Assembly (NCBI GenBank): GCA_900543445.1
Contig: UQRC01000009.1
Span: 7,606-71,605, forward strand
Origin: an uncultured Lachnobacterium sp.
GTDB taxonomy: Bacteria; Bacillota; Clostridia; Lachnospirales; Lachnospiraceae
Direction: 5' to 3'
Length of the DNA: 64,000 bases
Shown here: piece after piece, positions 1 to 8,469 of the stretch
Layout: each line of letters opens with the position of its first letter
Numbering within the stretch: position 1 is the first letter of the stretch
The notes under the pieces: generated by a model
Database searches by the model: none
The model's input: only the letters and a program-made list of their open reading frames with translations
Told to the model about the DNA's origin: nothing
Program-made: the position numbers and the translations under genes

Positions 1-207
1 TTCGTATGTGATATAGACATCAACTTTACCACGCTCAATGTATTCCTTAAGAAGATTGCGGATCGCACTCTCAAAGAAATTCAGTTTCTTCGGCATCTTA
101 ATGTTGACATCCAGATAACGATGATTTACAGACTTAAGTTCGACGGTAAATTTGCGCTTCTCATCCGCGACCTCACACCGTCCGAATCCTGTCATACTTT
201 TAATCAT
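1..207 (-). CDS. yicC: YicC-family endoribonuclease, N-terminal part (cut by window edge)
   Basis: The minus strand reads open for 69 codons from an ATG at 207 to the window edge, beginning MIKSMTGFGRCEV, the typical N-terminus of the YicC/YloC family. Family members are about 290 residues and include an endoribonuclease linked to RNA turnover, so roughly three quarters of the gene lies outside. A GGAG site lies just upstream of the ATG, and a strong promoter with a palindrome lies further upstream (228-283). In Firmicutes this gene often heads an operon with gmk and rpoZ; that part cannot be seen here. Confidence 0.88.
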   Translation of the reverse strand, partial: MIKSMTGFGRCEVADEKRKFTVELKSVNHRYLDVNIKMPKKLNFFESAIRNLLKEYIERGKVDVYITYE

Positions 208-227
208 GCCACTTGTCTCCTGTCAAA

Positions 228-244
228 ATGCATAGTCTATGCAT
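228..244. promoter_or_regulatory. Perfect 17-bp palindrome downstream of the yicC start point, possible operator
   Basis: The sequence ATGCATAG-T-CTATGCAT is a perfect inverted repeat with a one-base centre. It lies about +5 to +21 relative to the expected start point of the promoter at 255-283 and ahead of the yicC ribosome binding site. The position suits a repressor operator. A hairpin with a 1-nt loop would be poor, which argues against an RNA role. The binding protein is unknown. Confidence 0.45.
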
Positions 245-254
245 AGATAGATGT

Positions 255-283
255 ATTATAATGCTATTTGATGAATTCGTCAA
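255..283 (-). promoter_or_regulatory. Sigma-A promoter for yicC
   Basis: On the minus strand a -35 TTGACG (278-283) and a perfect -10 TATAAT (255-260) are separated by 17 bp. This is one of the best sigma-A matches in the window and lies about 50 bp before the yicC start codon. Confidence 0.75.
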
Positions 284-309
284 ATGTTGCTTTGCAAAAA
301 ATGCATGGT

Positions 310-1212
310 TTACAAATACTTTTTGGCGAATTTTTTCACTCCTGCAGTCAATCCATCGGCAAGTTTTTCCAAAGCCTCATCACTGTGATCCGATGCCTGG
401 TTGCCAAGTTCCATGTCAACGGACGGAATGGTGCTGTAGGATGTCTGCGTGAGGTCGATTGCCATACGCCCCTTGCCATTGATCTTAACTTTATGCTTCT
501 TTAAACCTTTGATCAATGCATTTCCAAGCGCTTCATGCTGTTCCCAGTGATTTTTGACCGGCTTCATCGTTTTTAATTTGTCAGGAACGCCGATATAAAA
601 GCAGCCTTTGTCGTACTTAAGGCCGTCTCCATCCCAATGCAGGGCAATATGTATATCTGCCACATTGTTACAGATAACCGTTCGCGCCACGTTATCCAGC
701 TGAACATCTTTTCCAGTTCTGATCATCAGCACATCATATCCTTCTGCAAGCAGCTTTTTCCTGAGAATTTTCGCCATCTTGAGCGTGACGGTACTCTCCT
801 TTGTTCCGTCGCGAAACGTCATTCCTCCGGAGACTGCGATTGCACTTGTCGAGCCTGCACGGGTTGTTCCGCCGGTCACTTTTGGAGAACCATCCGGATG
901 ACAGAGCGTTTTTGTTGATCTTACATTTCCGGTTCCGTGTCCGGCATTGATTCCAACGATGATGCCTTTGCGATTCTTTTTTGCCTTGTAAAAGACGGCA
1001 TAACCGGAAGTAATCTTCGCATGATCCGCATATTTCCACTTTTTATCCAGATAAATCTTCTCCTTATTTTTATATGCACATTCCGTATGAGTGTCAGATT
1101 TTTCAATTTCTTTTTGATTTGTTTTCGCCTGCGTATCTGTGGGAACACCAGATACCAGCATCATAAAAGTTAATAATACCGCAAATGCGCGCAATTTCTT
1201 TTTCATAACCAT
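310..1212 (-). CDS. Secreted N-acetylmuramoyl-L-alanine amidase (Amidase_3)
   Basis: A 300-residue protein with a signal peptide (KKK followed by a hydrophobic stretch, about residues 3-29) and an Amidase_3 zinc hydrolase domain from about residue 83. Candidate zinc and catalytic residues are H92 in NAGHG, E139, H192 in IALHWDGD and E268 in VDMELGN. The family cleaves the bond between N-acetylmuramic acid and L-alanine of peptidoglycan, so a wall-remodelling or spore-related role outside the membrane is likely. An in-frame ATG at 1206 has better spacing to the GAAGGG site and could be the true start. It has its own promoter (1275-1304) and lies upstream of yicC on the same strand, separated by about 100 bp that hold the yicC promoter. 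Confidence 0.86.
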   Translation of the reverse strand: MVMKKKLRAFAVLLTFMMLVSGVPTDTQAKTNQKEIEKSDTHTECAYKNKEKIYLDKKWKYADHAKITSGYAVFYKAKKNRKGIIVGINAGHGTGNVRSTKTLCHPDGSPKVTGGTTRAGSTSAIAVSGGMTFRDGTKESTVTLKMAKILRKKLLAEGYDVLMIRTGKDVQLDNVARTVICNNVADIHIALHWDGDGLKYDKGCFYIGVPDKLKTMKPVKNHWEQHEALGNALIKGLKKHKVKINGKGRMAIDLTQTSYSTIPSVDMELGNQASDHSDEALEKLADGLTAGVKKFAKKYL

Positions 1213-1274
1213 CTTTCCCTTCTTTTTCCTTCTTTAACTAGTTGTTTGCGAAATGCCTCCCCTTCTTTGAAACA

Positions 1275-1304
1275 ATTATAGCATTTTGCCTGATTTTATT
1301 TCAA
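1275..1304 (-). promoter_or_regulatory. Promoter for the amidase gene
   Basis: Minus strand -35 TTGAAA (1299-1304) and -10 TATAAT (1275-1280), spacer 18 bp. It is divergent from the rqcH promoter about 20 bp away. Confidence 0.6.
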
Positions 1305-1325
1305 TATGAATTACGATATCCGTTC

Positions 1326-1354
1326 TTGGATTTTCAGGCAATCCATATTATAAT
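1326..1354 (+). promoter_or_regulatory. Promoter for rqcH
   Basis: -35 TTGGAT (1326-1331), 17-bp spacer, -10 TATAAT (1349-1354). The rqcH ribosome binding site TTAGGAGG and its ATG follow closely, giving a short leader. Confidence 0.65.
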
Positions 1355-1386
1355 AATAAATTATTGAGACAATTTAGGAGGCAGCT

Positions 1387-3129
1387 ATGGCTTTTGACGG
1401 AATCGTAATCGCAAGTCTGGTCCACGAATTAAACCAGACTGTTTTAAATAGTAAAATTAGTAAGATCGCACAGCCGGAGAACGATGAGCTCCTGCTTACA
1501 TGTAAGGGAAGCAACGGACAATTTCGTGTGGCGATCTCTGCAAGCGCTTCTCTTCCATTTTTATATCTGACAGACGAGAATAAACCGAGTCCACTGACCG
1601 CTCCGACTTTCTGTATGGTGCTGCGCAAGCATATTGCAAACGGACGCATCACACGCATTTACCAGCCGCATATGGAGCGAATCATCAATATGGAGATCGA
1701 GCACCTGAACGAAATGGGTGATCTTTGTCATAAAACACTGATCATCGAGCTGATGGGCAAACATTCCAACATCATCTTCTGCGATGACAAAGGCATGATC
1801 ATCGACAGTATCAAGCATGTATCTTCCGCAGTAAGTTCCCTGCGTGAGGTTCTTCCCGGTAAAGACTATTTCATTCCTGCGACACAGGAGGATAAGTACA
1901 ACCCTCTTACAACCCCGGCGGATCAGATCCATGAAATCATCGCAAGTAAGCCGCTGACCGTTGCAAAGGCGATCTATACAACTTTCACCGGTGTCAGTCC
2001 GTTGATCGCATCGGAGATTGCATATCGTGCCGGACTTGACGGAGATCAGCCACTGGCATCTTACTCCAAGGAACAGCTTTTGCACCTTAGCAACCACATA
2101 GCATGGTTTTTTGATGATATCCGTGCTGATAAGTACCATCCGGTAATTGTAAGAAAAGGCAGACAACCGCTGGAATTTTCTGCTGTGGATCTGACCATGT
2201 ACCATGATTATGAAGTGGAATCCTACGACAGTATCTCACAGGTACTTGAAGTCTACTATGCAGAGAAGAATGTATATAGCCGCATCCACCAGAAATCGGC
2301 AGATCTGCGCCGCATTGTCAACACTGCATTAGAGCGTAACCAGAAAAAGTACCAGATTCAGCTCAAGCAGCAGAAAGATGCTGAAAAGCGCGAAAAATAC
2401 AAGCTTTACGGCGAACTGATCAATGTATACGGATACAATCTTGAGGAAGGTGCAAAGGAACTGATCGCGCCAAATTTCTATGATGATAACAAGGAAATCA
2501 AGATTCCTCTCGATCCTACTAAGACTGCAAGAGAGAATTCACAGAAATACTTTGACCGCTACGGCAAATTAAAGCGTACCGCAGAGGCGCTCGACACGCT
2601 CCTCGCAGAAACAAAAGCTGAGATCGATCATCTTGAATCCATCCAGAATTCTTTAGATATCGCGCTCTCCGCCGATGATCTTGTCCAGATCAAACAGGAA
2701 TTGATAGAATACGGGTTTATCAAGAAACATAGAAGCAGCAAGAAGGAAAAAGTGAAAAGCAAACCGTTCCACTATATTTCTTCCGATGGTTACGATATGT
2801 ATGTCGGCAAAAACAACTACCAGAACGATGAACTTACCTTCAAATTTGCAACCGGAAACGACTGGTGGTTTCACGCAAAAGGCATGCCAGGATCGCACGT
2901 TGTTGTAAAGAATAAGGGGGAAGAAATGCCGGATCGTGTATATGAGGAGGCTGCGATGCTCGCAGGCTACTACTCCAAGGGTCGCGAATCCGACAAGATC
3001 GAGATCGACTATCTCCAGAAGAAGAATGTCAAGAAACCGGCCGGCAGTGCTCCGGGATTTGTCGTTTACTACACAAATTTCTCTATGACAATACATCCGG
3101 ATATCTCAAATTTGAAACTCATTGATTAA
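1387..3129 (+). CDS. rqcH: RqcH, NFACT-family ribosome quality-control protein (also called FbpA)
   Basis: A 580-residue protein with the NFACT architecture: NFACT-N domain at the start (MAFDGIVIASLVHELNQ), a central basic coiled-coil part near residues 310-350, and a C-terminal NFACT-R (DUF814) domain with DWWFHAKGMPGSHVVVK. RqcH is the bacterial homologue of eukaryotic Rqc2: it binds stalled 50S-peptidyl-tRNA complexes and recruits tRNA-Ala to add alanine tails that mark nascent chains for degradation. Older annotations call the family fibronectin-binding protein. Length is normal. It has its own promoter and ends at a hairpin shared with the convergent SASP gene. Confidence 0.93.
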   Translation: MAFDGIVIASLVHELNQTVLNSKISKIAQPENDELLLTCKGSNGQFRVAISASASLPFLYLTDENKPSPLTAPTFCMVLRKHIANGRITRIYQPHMERIINMEIEHLNEMGDLCHKTLIIELMGKHSNIIFCDDKGMIIDSIKHVSSAVSSLREVLPGKDYFIPATQEDKYNPLTTPADQIHEIIASKPLTVAKAIYTTFTGVSPLIASEIAYRAGLDGDQPLASYSKEQLLHLSNHIAWFFDDIRADKYHPVIVRKGRQPLEFSAVDLTMYHDYEVESYDSISQVLEVYYAEKNVYSRIHQKSADLRRIVNTALERNQKKYQIQLKQQKDAEKREKYKLYGELINVYGYNLEEGAKELIAPNFYDDNKEIKIPLDPTKTARENSQKYFDRYGKLKRTAEALDTLLAETKAEIDHLESIQNSLDIALSADDLVQIKQELIEYGFIKKHRSSKKEKVKSKPFHYISSDGYDMYVGKNNYQNDELTFKFATGNDWWFHAKGMPGSHVVVKNKGEEMPDRVYEEAAMLAGYYSKGRESDKIEIDYLQKKNVKKPAGSAPGFVVYYTNFSMTIHPDISNLKLID

Positions 3130-3157
3130 ATTTGTGCCTAAGGGACGATTGTGGAAG

Positions 3158-3214
3158 CATACTATCTTTTTTCAGAAAAATTGACACGTTAACTTCGCCA
3201 ACGATTTCAGGCAG
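3158..3214. repeat. Dispersed repeat, copy 1 (partner at 63561-63619)
   Basis: This roughly 57-bp segment between rqcH and its terminator hairpin aligns, in the same orientation, with 63561-63619 at about 75 percent identity by eye. The best shared runs are GTTAACTTC and CCAACGATTT. On the minus strand both copies read a peptide of the form IVGEVN..IFL.K, so both may be remnants of the same decayed coding sequence or mobile element. Confidence 0.45.
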
Positions 3215-3236
3215 GTTCTCAAATCGAGAACCTGCC
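3210..3236. terminator. Hairpin between convergent rqcH and SASP gene
   Basis: A perfect 11-bp stem, GGCAGGTTCTC with GAGAACCTGCC, and a 5-nt loop. The U-tract is weak on both strands (TTCATCTTT on the plus side). It lies between two convergent genes and probably ends both transcripts. Confidence 0.6.
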
Positions 3237-3275
3237 TTCATCTTTAGGAATCACTATAGAATTTTCTTTTGTACG

Positions 3276-3473
3276 CTACTGCATATCGGCGGAACGTCCT
3301 GCCATCTGCTTCTCCTGTGCCTCGATCATCTTCTTGACCATATAGCCGCCGACAGATCCATTCTGCTTCGCGGTAAGATTACCATTGTATCCGTCGCCGA
3401 GCGGAACACCAAGCTCGTCTGCGACCTCATACTTGAAACGCTCTAATGATTTCTTCGTATTTCTGTTTGCCAT
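3276..3473 (-). CDS. Alpha/beta-type small acid-soluble spore protein
   Basis: A 65-residue protein starting MANRNTKKSLERFKYEVA, with the family motifs ELGV and, in the second half, NGSVGGYMVKKMIE. These proteins coat DNA in the forespore, protect it from UV and heat, and are cleaved by the GPR protease at germination. The start at 3473 is set by an AAAGGAGG site; the reading frame stays open upstream but has no supporting signal. A sigma-G-like promoter (3515-3543) fits late forespore expression. It shows the organism is a spore-former. Confidence 0.92.
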   Translation of the reverse strand: MANRNTKKSLERFKYEVADELGVPLGDGYNGNLTAKQNGSVGGYMVKKMIEAQEKQMAGRSADMQ

Positions 3474-3514
3474 GATGCTTTCCTCCTTTGCGGTGTGTAC
3501 TTTTGGTACAATCA

Positions 3515-3543
3515 TAGTATATGCAGTGAGGGAACTCATATGC
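3515..3543 (-). promoter_or_regulatory. Possible sigma-G-type promoter of the SASP gene
   Basis: Minus strand GCATA (3539-3543) and TATACTA (3515-3521) separated by 17 bp. This resembles the sigma-G pattern GHATR-N18-CATnHTA with one mismatch in the -10. No good sigma-A promoter was seen in this interval. It rests on consensus matching only. Confidence 0.4.
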
Positions 3544-3658
3544 TGGCAAATATTTGTATGATACACGAATTGCTCCGTTGCTATACAACTTCCGCAATTC
3601 GACACACATTCGGAATCCGTTGTTTTTGACCAAAACACTACTTCCTCATGTGTGTTGC

Positions 3659-3717
3659 GGGGCAATAAGATATAACTCTTATCCTGCAAGCAGGAACGAG
3701 TTATAATCTTTTGCCCC
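3659..3717 (-). terminator. Long hairpin downstream of recG
   Basis: Extended imperfect stem: GGGGCAA pairs with TTGCCCC at the base, then AGATTATAACTC with GAGTTATATCT, then CCTGC with GCAGG at the tip. It starts 9 bp after the recG stop codon and has no U-tract, so it could be a factor-assisted terminator, an mRNA 3' end stabiliser or a small structured RNA. Confidence 0.5.
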
Positions 3718-3725
3718 TTGTATCA

Positions 3726-5789
3726 TTACAAATTCATACGATCAATTTTATCCTCCAGGAACTGATCCATCTTGCGCTGCAATATCGTATGCGACTCCAT
3801 CGCAAGATCCGGATCTTCGTTAAGAATCAAAGCGACCGCTTCGGATGCCTGCTGAAGCACCGGTGCATCCTGATAGATATCCGCAAGCTGGAAAGCAAGA
3901 TCACCACTTTGTCTGATGCCAAAGAAATCTCCCGGACCACGCAGACGCAGATCTTCACTCGCAATCTTAAATCCATCATTTGACTGATTTAAAATTTCAA
4001 GACGTTTTTTCGCATTTTTCGACTGTGAAGTGTTGATCATGATACAGTACGACTGTGCGTCCCCTCGTCCGACACGCCCTCTGAGCTGATGCAGCTGCGC
4101 AAGACCGAAACGGTCAGCATTCTCGATCATCATAACCGTCGCATTCGGTACATTGACACCAACTTCTACGACAGTGGTTGATACAAGCACCTGCACTTTA
4201 TTTTGCGCAAACAGATTCATAATCTCATTTTTCTTATCGTTTTTCATCTTGCCGTGCAAAACACCGACTTCGATATCAGAAGGCAGTTCGGATTTCACTT
4301 TTCCGGCATAGTCCGTCACATTTTCACCTTCCATATTCTCGCTGCCTTCTACCAGAGGACAGATAATATAGGCCTGATGACCGGCTCTCACCTGTTCCTC
4401 AATGAAAGCATATGCTTTCGGCCGGTATCCGGTATTTACAACACAGTTTTTAATCGGAAGCCGCCTTGCAGGAACTTCATCGATTACCGAGATATCCAGA
4501 TCTCCGTAAAGAATGATTGCAAGTGTTCTTGGAATCGGAGTCGCACTCATAACAAGAATGTGTGGTCGTCTGCCTTTTTCCGCAAAAGTTTCTCTCTGAC
4601 GGACACCGAACCGGTGCTGCTCATCCGTGATCACCAGCGCAAGATTCGAATAGATCGCTTTCTCCTGGATCAAGGCATGCGTACCGATCACCAGCGCATT
4701 TTTTTCTGCTTCCAGAGTCTGGTAGGCAAGTCTCTTTTCTTTCGCTGTCATGGAGCCCGTCAAAAGTACAATCGGAAAATGCAGACCAAACTGTTCACTC
4801 ATCTGGCAGTATGATTCATAATGCTGCCTTGCAAGTACTTCCGTCGGAGCCATAATGGCAGACTGATAGCCGCTTGCCGCCGTCCACGCCATCGCAAGGA
4901 ATGCCACGATCGTCTTTCCTGATCCAACATCTCCCTGTATCAGCCGTTGCATCACATATGGACTTTGCATATCACGTATTACATCGTCAAGTGCTCGCTT
5001 CTGTGCACCAGTTAATTCATACGGAAGTTTTTCGATACACTCCTCTATTATCTCCGGTTCTCGAAACGAAAATGCGTTACTTTCCCGCTTCTTTTGTTCC
5101 TTCTGGTACTGCATTCCAAGAATAAACAAAAAGAATTCATCAAAAACAAGACGTTTGCGCGCCTCGATCAGTGTATCAAAGGAATCTGGAAAATGAATCT
5201 GTTTGATTGCATAATTATATTCACAAAGTACATACTTCTCTCGCACATCCGTCGGCAGATAATCGTAAAGCATATCTTTTTCCGCAAGCGCTTGACGTAT
5301 CGTCTTGATCATAAGATTGTTCGATACGCCTCCGGTCAGAGAATACACAGGGAAAAGCATATCTTCCATCTGTGTATAAGCCTGCGGCTCATAGATGACC
5401 GGTTGTTCCATCACATATTTACCTTCTTTGATCGTGACTTTTCCATAGAAGACATAATACTGATTGGCTTTCAGATTATTTCTGATATATGGCTGCCGAT
5501 ACCAGATCAGCTGCATCTTATGTCCGACAGAACCAATGGTAAGCAGTGTCAACTGCATACGCCTCGTACTTTTGACAACCGGAGATGTTCTCACCTGTGC
5601 TACAATCGCATGATTTTCTTCCGTGAGGGAAGAAATCTCATCGATCAGTTCCATCTTCGGATACCTGATATATGTCCGGGGAAAATGAAGGAGTATATCA
5701 CCAACGGTGTATACTCCCATTTTTGCAAACAATTCTTTTGTTTTCTCCCCAATTCCTTTTAAACTCGTAATTGAAGATGTCTCATTCAT
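3726..5789 (-). CDS. recG: ATP-dependent DNA helicase RecG
   Basis: A 687-residue superfamily 2 helicase. The N-terminal wedge/OB domain is followed by Walker A GDVGSGKTIVAF (about residue 290), the DEQH box in ITDEQHRFGVRQR, the SATPIPRTLA motif and the C-terminal QLRGRVGRG motif of the RecG/Mfd type. RecG reverses stalled replication forks and processes Holliday junctions and R-loops. Length is normal. The ATG at 5789 follows AGGAAATAG. It lies 45 bp downstream of the DAK2 gene, matching the yloU-yloV-recG neighbourhood known in Firmicutes. Confidence 0.95.
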   Translation of the reverse strand: MNETSSITSLKGIGEKTKELFAKMGVYTVGDILLHFPRTYIRYPKMELIDEISSLTEENHAIVAQVRTSPVVKSTRRMQLTLLTIGSVGHKMQLIWYRQPYIRNNLKANQYYVFYGKVTIKEGKYVMEQPVIYEPQAYTQMEDMLFPVYSLTGGVSNNLMIKTIRQALAEKDMLYDYLPTDVREKYVLCEYNYAIKQIHFPDSFDTLIEARKRLVFDEFFLFILGMQYQKEQKKRESNAFSFREPEIIEECIEKLPYELTGAQKRALDDVIRDMQSPYVMQRLIQGDVGSGKTIVAFLAMAWTAASGYQSAIMAPTEVLARQHYESYCQMSEQFGLHFPIVLLTGSMTAKEKRLAYQTLEAEKNALVIGTHALIQEKAIYSNLALVITDEQHRFGVRQRETFAEKGRRPHILVMSATPIPRTLAIILYGDLDISVIDEVPARRLPIKNCVVNTGYRPKAYAFIEEQVRAGHQAYIICPLVEGSENMEGENVTDYAGKVKSELPSDIEVGVLHGKMKNDKKNEIMNLFAQNKVQVLVSTTVVEVGVNVPNATVMMIENADRFGLAQLHQLRGRVGRGDAQSYCIMINTSQSKNAKKRLEILNQSNDGFKIASEDLRLRGPGDFFGIRQSGDLAFQLADIYQDAPVLQQASEAVALILNEDPDLAMESHTILQRKMDQFLEDKIDRMNL

Positions 5790-5834
5790 AATCTATTTCC
5801 TGTTTTGCTTGTGACTGAATAGCAGAAGGTGCGC

Positions 5835-7508
5835 CTATTCTACGGAAATTACGTAGTAATAGATTGGCTGTCCGCCAGCATTGATCTCAACCTCTACATC
5901 CGGATACTTCTCCTCAATGACTGCTCCAATCTCCTCTGCAGCTTCTTCGGTTGCATCCGTTCCATAATAAATGCTTACGATTGCAGAATCCTCATCTACC
6001 ATTGCATCTACCATCTCAAGCGTCGTTGCTTTCAGATCCTGTCCGACAGAAAGAATAGAGGAATCTCCGATTCCCATATAATCATCCTGCTTGATCGTCT
6101 TGCCATCAATCTCCGTATCGCGGACTGCATAAGTCACCTGTCCGGTCTTTACATTGCCGATTTCTGCAAGCATTGTCTCCTTATTCTCTTCCGGTGAATA
6201 ATCCGGAATATAATTGACCATTGCAACAATACCCTGCGGGATCGTCTTGGTAGGAAGAACGATGATATCTTTGTCCTCTACCAGTGTTGCCGCCTGGTTG
6301 GCAGCCATAATAATATTCTTATTGTTTGGAAGAATAAAAATATGATCCGCATTCACATGATCAATTGCAGAAAGCATGTCTTCCGTGCTAGGATTCATCG
6401 TTTGACCACCCTCGATAATGTAGTCAACGCCAAGTCCCTTGAAGATCTCATTCATTCCCTCACCGATCGATACAGAGATAAATCCCATATCTTTTCTCGG
6501 CTCGTTAGCCTTAGCTTCCTCTTCCTCGGCCTTCTGCTGGGCAGCAAGCTTTTCTGCATCCTTGATCAGTTTCTCCTGATGCTCCTCACGCATATTGTCG
6601 ATCTTGATCTTGCTTAATGAACCATGTGTTAAGGCTTTCTGAATAGCAAGACCCGGATCATTGGTATGTACGTGAGTCTTAACGATCTCATCGTCCGCTA
6701 CCACAACGATCGAATCTCCGATGGATTCAAGGAATGCTTTGTATTCATGCTCCTCTGCCTCTGTGAGAGGTTTGTTCAAAACAATGATAAACTCGGTACA
6801 GTAACCGAATTTGATCTCTTTCTCTGTCTCTGCTGAAATCTTGACAACGCCGGATCCTTTGGAAGCATCCTCAATCTCATAGTCGATTTCTTTACCAAGA
6901 AGGCTGTCATAAGCGCCTTTTAACACCTGCATAAGTCCCTGTCCGCCGGAATCTACCACACCCGCCTGTTTTAATACAGGAAGCATCTCCGGTGTCTGAC
7001 TTAATACATAATCTGCATGCTTGATTACTTCGTCACAGAATACAACAAGATCTTCGGTCTCATCGACCATCTCTAATGCTTTATCTGCCGCGCCCTTGGC
7101 AACCGTAAGAATAGTTCCCTCCTTTGGTTTCATAACTGCCTTATAAGCGGTCTCAACGGCCTTCTGGAATGCATCGGAAAGTACCGAAACAGTCACTTCA
7201 TCATAAGAAGCGATCACTTTACAGAATCCACGGAACAACTGCGACAAAATAACGCCGGAATTACCGCGCGCGCCACGCAGAGAACCGGATGAGATTGCCT
7301 TGGAAAGCTGAGCCATCGTTGGATTCTCGAGCGCAGATACCTCTCTTGCCGCTGACATGATTGTCATCGACATATTTGTACCGGTATCTCCATCAGGAAC
7401 CGGAAATACGTTCAGTTCATTAATCCACTCTTTTTTCGCGTCCAGATTCTTCGCACCGGCGAGGAACATCTTAGACAGTACCTCTGTATTAATACTTGTG
7501 ATTTCCAA
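5835..7508 (-). CDS. DAK2-domain kinase, FakA-like (YloV family)
   Basis: A 557-residue protein with an N-terminal DhaL/DAK2 ATP-binding domain carrying NVFPVPDGDTGTN (metal-binding aspartates) and GARGNSGVILSQ, then a central domain and a C-terminal DegV-like or FakA C-terminal region (about residues 345-557). In Staphylococcus and relatives the family is fatty acid kinase FakA, which phosphorylates FakB-bound fatty acids for phospholipid synthesis. Translation probably starts at TTG (7508), 9 bases behind GGGAGG. No fakB (DegV) gene is in the window. It is directly downstream of the asp23 gene. Confidence 0.85.
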   Translation of the reverse strand: MEITSINTEVLSKMFLAGAKNLDAKKEWINELNVFPVPDGDTGTNMSMTIMSAAREVSALENPTMAQLSKAISSGSLRGARGNSGVILSQLFRGFCKVIASYDEVTVSVLSDAFQKAVETAYKAVMKPKEGTILTVAKGAADKALEMVDETEDLVVFCDEVIKHADYVLSQTPEMLPVLKQAGVVDSGGQGLMQVLKGAYDSLLGKEIDYEIEDASKGSGVVKISAETEKEIKFGYCTEFIIVLNKPLTEAEEHEYKAFLESIGDSIVVVADDEIVKTHVHTNDPGLAIQKALTHGSLSKIKIDNMREEHQEKLIKDAEKLAAQQKAEEEEAKANEPRKDMGFISVSIGEGMNEIFKGLGVDYIIEGGQTMNPSTEDMLSAIDHVNADHIFILPNNKNIIMAANQAATLVEDKDIIVLPTKTIPQGIVAMVNYIPDYSPEENKETMLAEIGNVKTGQVTYAVRDTEIDGKTIKQDDYMGIGDSSILSVGQDLKATTLEMVDAMVDEDSAIVSIYYGTDATEEAAEEIGAVIEEKYPDVEVEINAGGQPIYYYVISVE

Positions 7509-7522
7509 TTTCTTAATCCTCC

Positions 7523-7882
7523 CTAGTCAATGACACGTACGCCTTCGACGTAGATGTTAATTTTGTTGATCTTCATGCCGGTAAATGACTCTACCTTATA
7601 TTTTACTGTTTCGATCAGGTTATCAGAAACCGTAGTAATGCTCACACCATAAGCAATAATGACATGAAAATCGATTGTAATCTGATTATCTTCTTCAACA
7701 ACAACACTGATTCCGTGTGTCAGATAATCTTTCTTTAAAAGTTTAACAAGACCATCTTTCATATTAACGGCGGCCATACCGACGATTCCGAAGCACTCTA
7801 CTGCAACCGATCCGGCATAAGTAGCGATGACATCTTCATCGATTAAAATCTTACCATACTGGGTATCCATCTGTCCCTTCAT
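7523..7882 (-). CDS. Asp23/Gls24 family envelope stress protein (YloU-like)
   Basis: A 119-residue single-domain Asp23 protein, of the kind linked to alkaline shock and cell-envelope stress and usually membrane-associated. The start is set by GGAGG seven bases before ATG 7882. It is the first gene of the asp23-fakA-recG run and has a promoter at 7953-7981. The pairing with a DAK2 kinase is conserved in Firmicutes and suggests a link to membrane lipid state, which is inference. Confidence 0.88.
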   Translation of the reverse strand: MKGQMDTQYGKILIDEDVIATYAGSVAVECFGIVGMAAVNMKDGLVKLLKKDYLTHGISVVVEEDNQITIDFHVIIAYGVSITTVSDNLIETVKYKVESFTGMKINKINIYVEGVRVID

Positions 7883-7952
7883 ACTCAGACCTCCAATTTT
7901 ATCTGTTCAATAAGCGAGTTGACATACTTACACTCATTCTATAACTATTCGT

Positions 7953-7981
7953 ATTATAACCATTTTTCTTAAACTTGTAAA
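7953..7981 (-). promoter_or_regulatory. Promoter of the asp23-fakA-recG run
   Basis: Minus strand -35 TTTACA (7976-7981), 17-bp spacer, -10 TATAAT (7953-7958). It is divergent from the rpmB promoter about 30 bp away in an AT-rich interval. Confidence 0.65.
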
Positions 7982-8008
7982 TATATTTCAATTTTTTATA
8001 ATTTTTCC

Positions 8009-8037
8009 TTGCAATTGAAAAATGAATCTGATAGAAT
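8009..8037 (+). promoter_or_regulatory. Promoter for rpmB
   Basis: -35 TTGCAA (8009-8014), 17-bp spacer, -10 TAGAAT (8032-8037). A leader of about 55 nt follows, with a small GTTTG/CAAAC stem and then a very strong AAGGAGGTG ribosome binding site. Confidence 0.6.
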
Positions 8038-8097
8038 ACATTTGTTGTGAGTTTGTATATAAGGCAAACTTAGTGAAATGCAAGGAGGTGCAAAATC

Positions 8098-8283
8098 ATG
8101 GCAAAGTGTGCAATTTGTGAAAAAGGTGTACATTATGGAAATAATGTCAGCCATTCTCATAGAAGATCCAATCGTGTATGGAAATCAAACATCAAACGTG
8201 TGAGCTGTAAAGTAAACGGAGTACCACAGAAATTATATGTTTGTGCTTCCTGCCTTAGATCTGGAAAAGTTGAGAGAGCATAG
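8098..8283 (+). CDS. rpmB: 50S ribosomal protein L28
   Basis: A 61-residue ribosomal protein starting MAKCAICEKGVHYGNNVSHS. It keeps two cysteine pairs (CAIC near the start and CASC near the end), so it is the zinc-binding C+ form of L28. It is monocistronic, with its own promoter and a strong terminator. Confidence 0.96.
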   Translation: MAKCAICEKGVHYGNNVSHSHRRSNRVWKSNIKRVSCKVNGVPQKLYVCASCLRSGKVERA

Positions 8284-8289
8284 TATTTT

Positions 8290-8321
8290 AAGAACCATCG
8301 CAATGCGATGGTTCTTTTTTT
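8290..8321 (+). terminator. Rho-independent terminator of rpmB
   Basis: Stem AGAACCATCGC with GCGATGGTTCT and a very short loop, followed by a run of T residues. It starts 7 bp after the rpmB stop. The stop codon of the small minus-strand ORF at 8320-8460 lies at its edge. Confidence 0.9.
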
Positions 8322-8460
8322 ACCTACACGAATACAACAGATAAGACACCAAAAGCGCGCCAAGTATCAACAGGATTCCAATCACTCCCCCACCCACGAT
8401 ATACATAAGGAGCATCCCCATCGCAAACCAGAATAATGTATATCCCCAGATTCTACGCAT
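8320..8460 (-). CDS. Small hydrophobic protein, 46 residues, two probable membrane segments
   Basis: A short ORF starting MRRIWGYTLFWFAMGMLLMY, followed by a glycine turn GGG and a second hydrophobic run, ending LLYSCR. The layout (basic N-terminus, two membrane helices joined by glycines) looks like a real small membrane protein, but there is only a weak GGTGGG site and no homologue I recognise. It lies behind the terminator at 8470-8504, so it would need read-through or its own promoter. It could be a chance ORF. Confidence 0.4.
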   Translation of the reverse strand: MRRIWGYTLFWFAMGMLLMYIVGGGVIGILLILGALLVSYLLYSCR

Positions 8461-8469
8461 TTTCCCACC

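Noticed and set aside
4203..4814. Long frames opposite recG, U32 peptidase, ispH/cmk and others
   Set aside because: They mirror conserved genes on the other strand, lack ribosome binding sites and have compositions typical of antisense frames.
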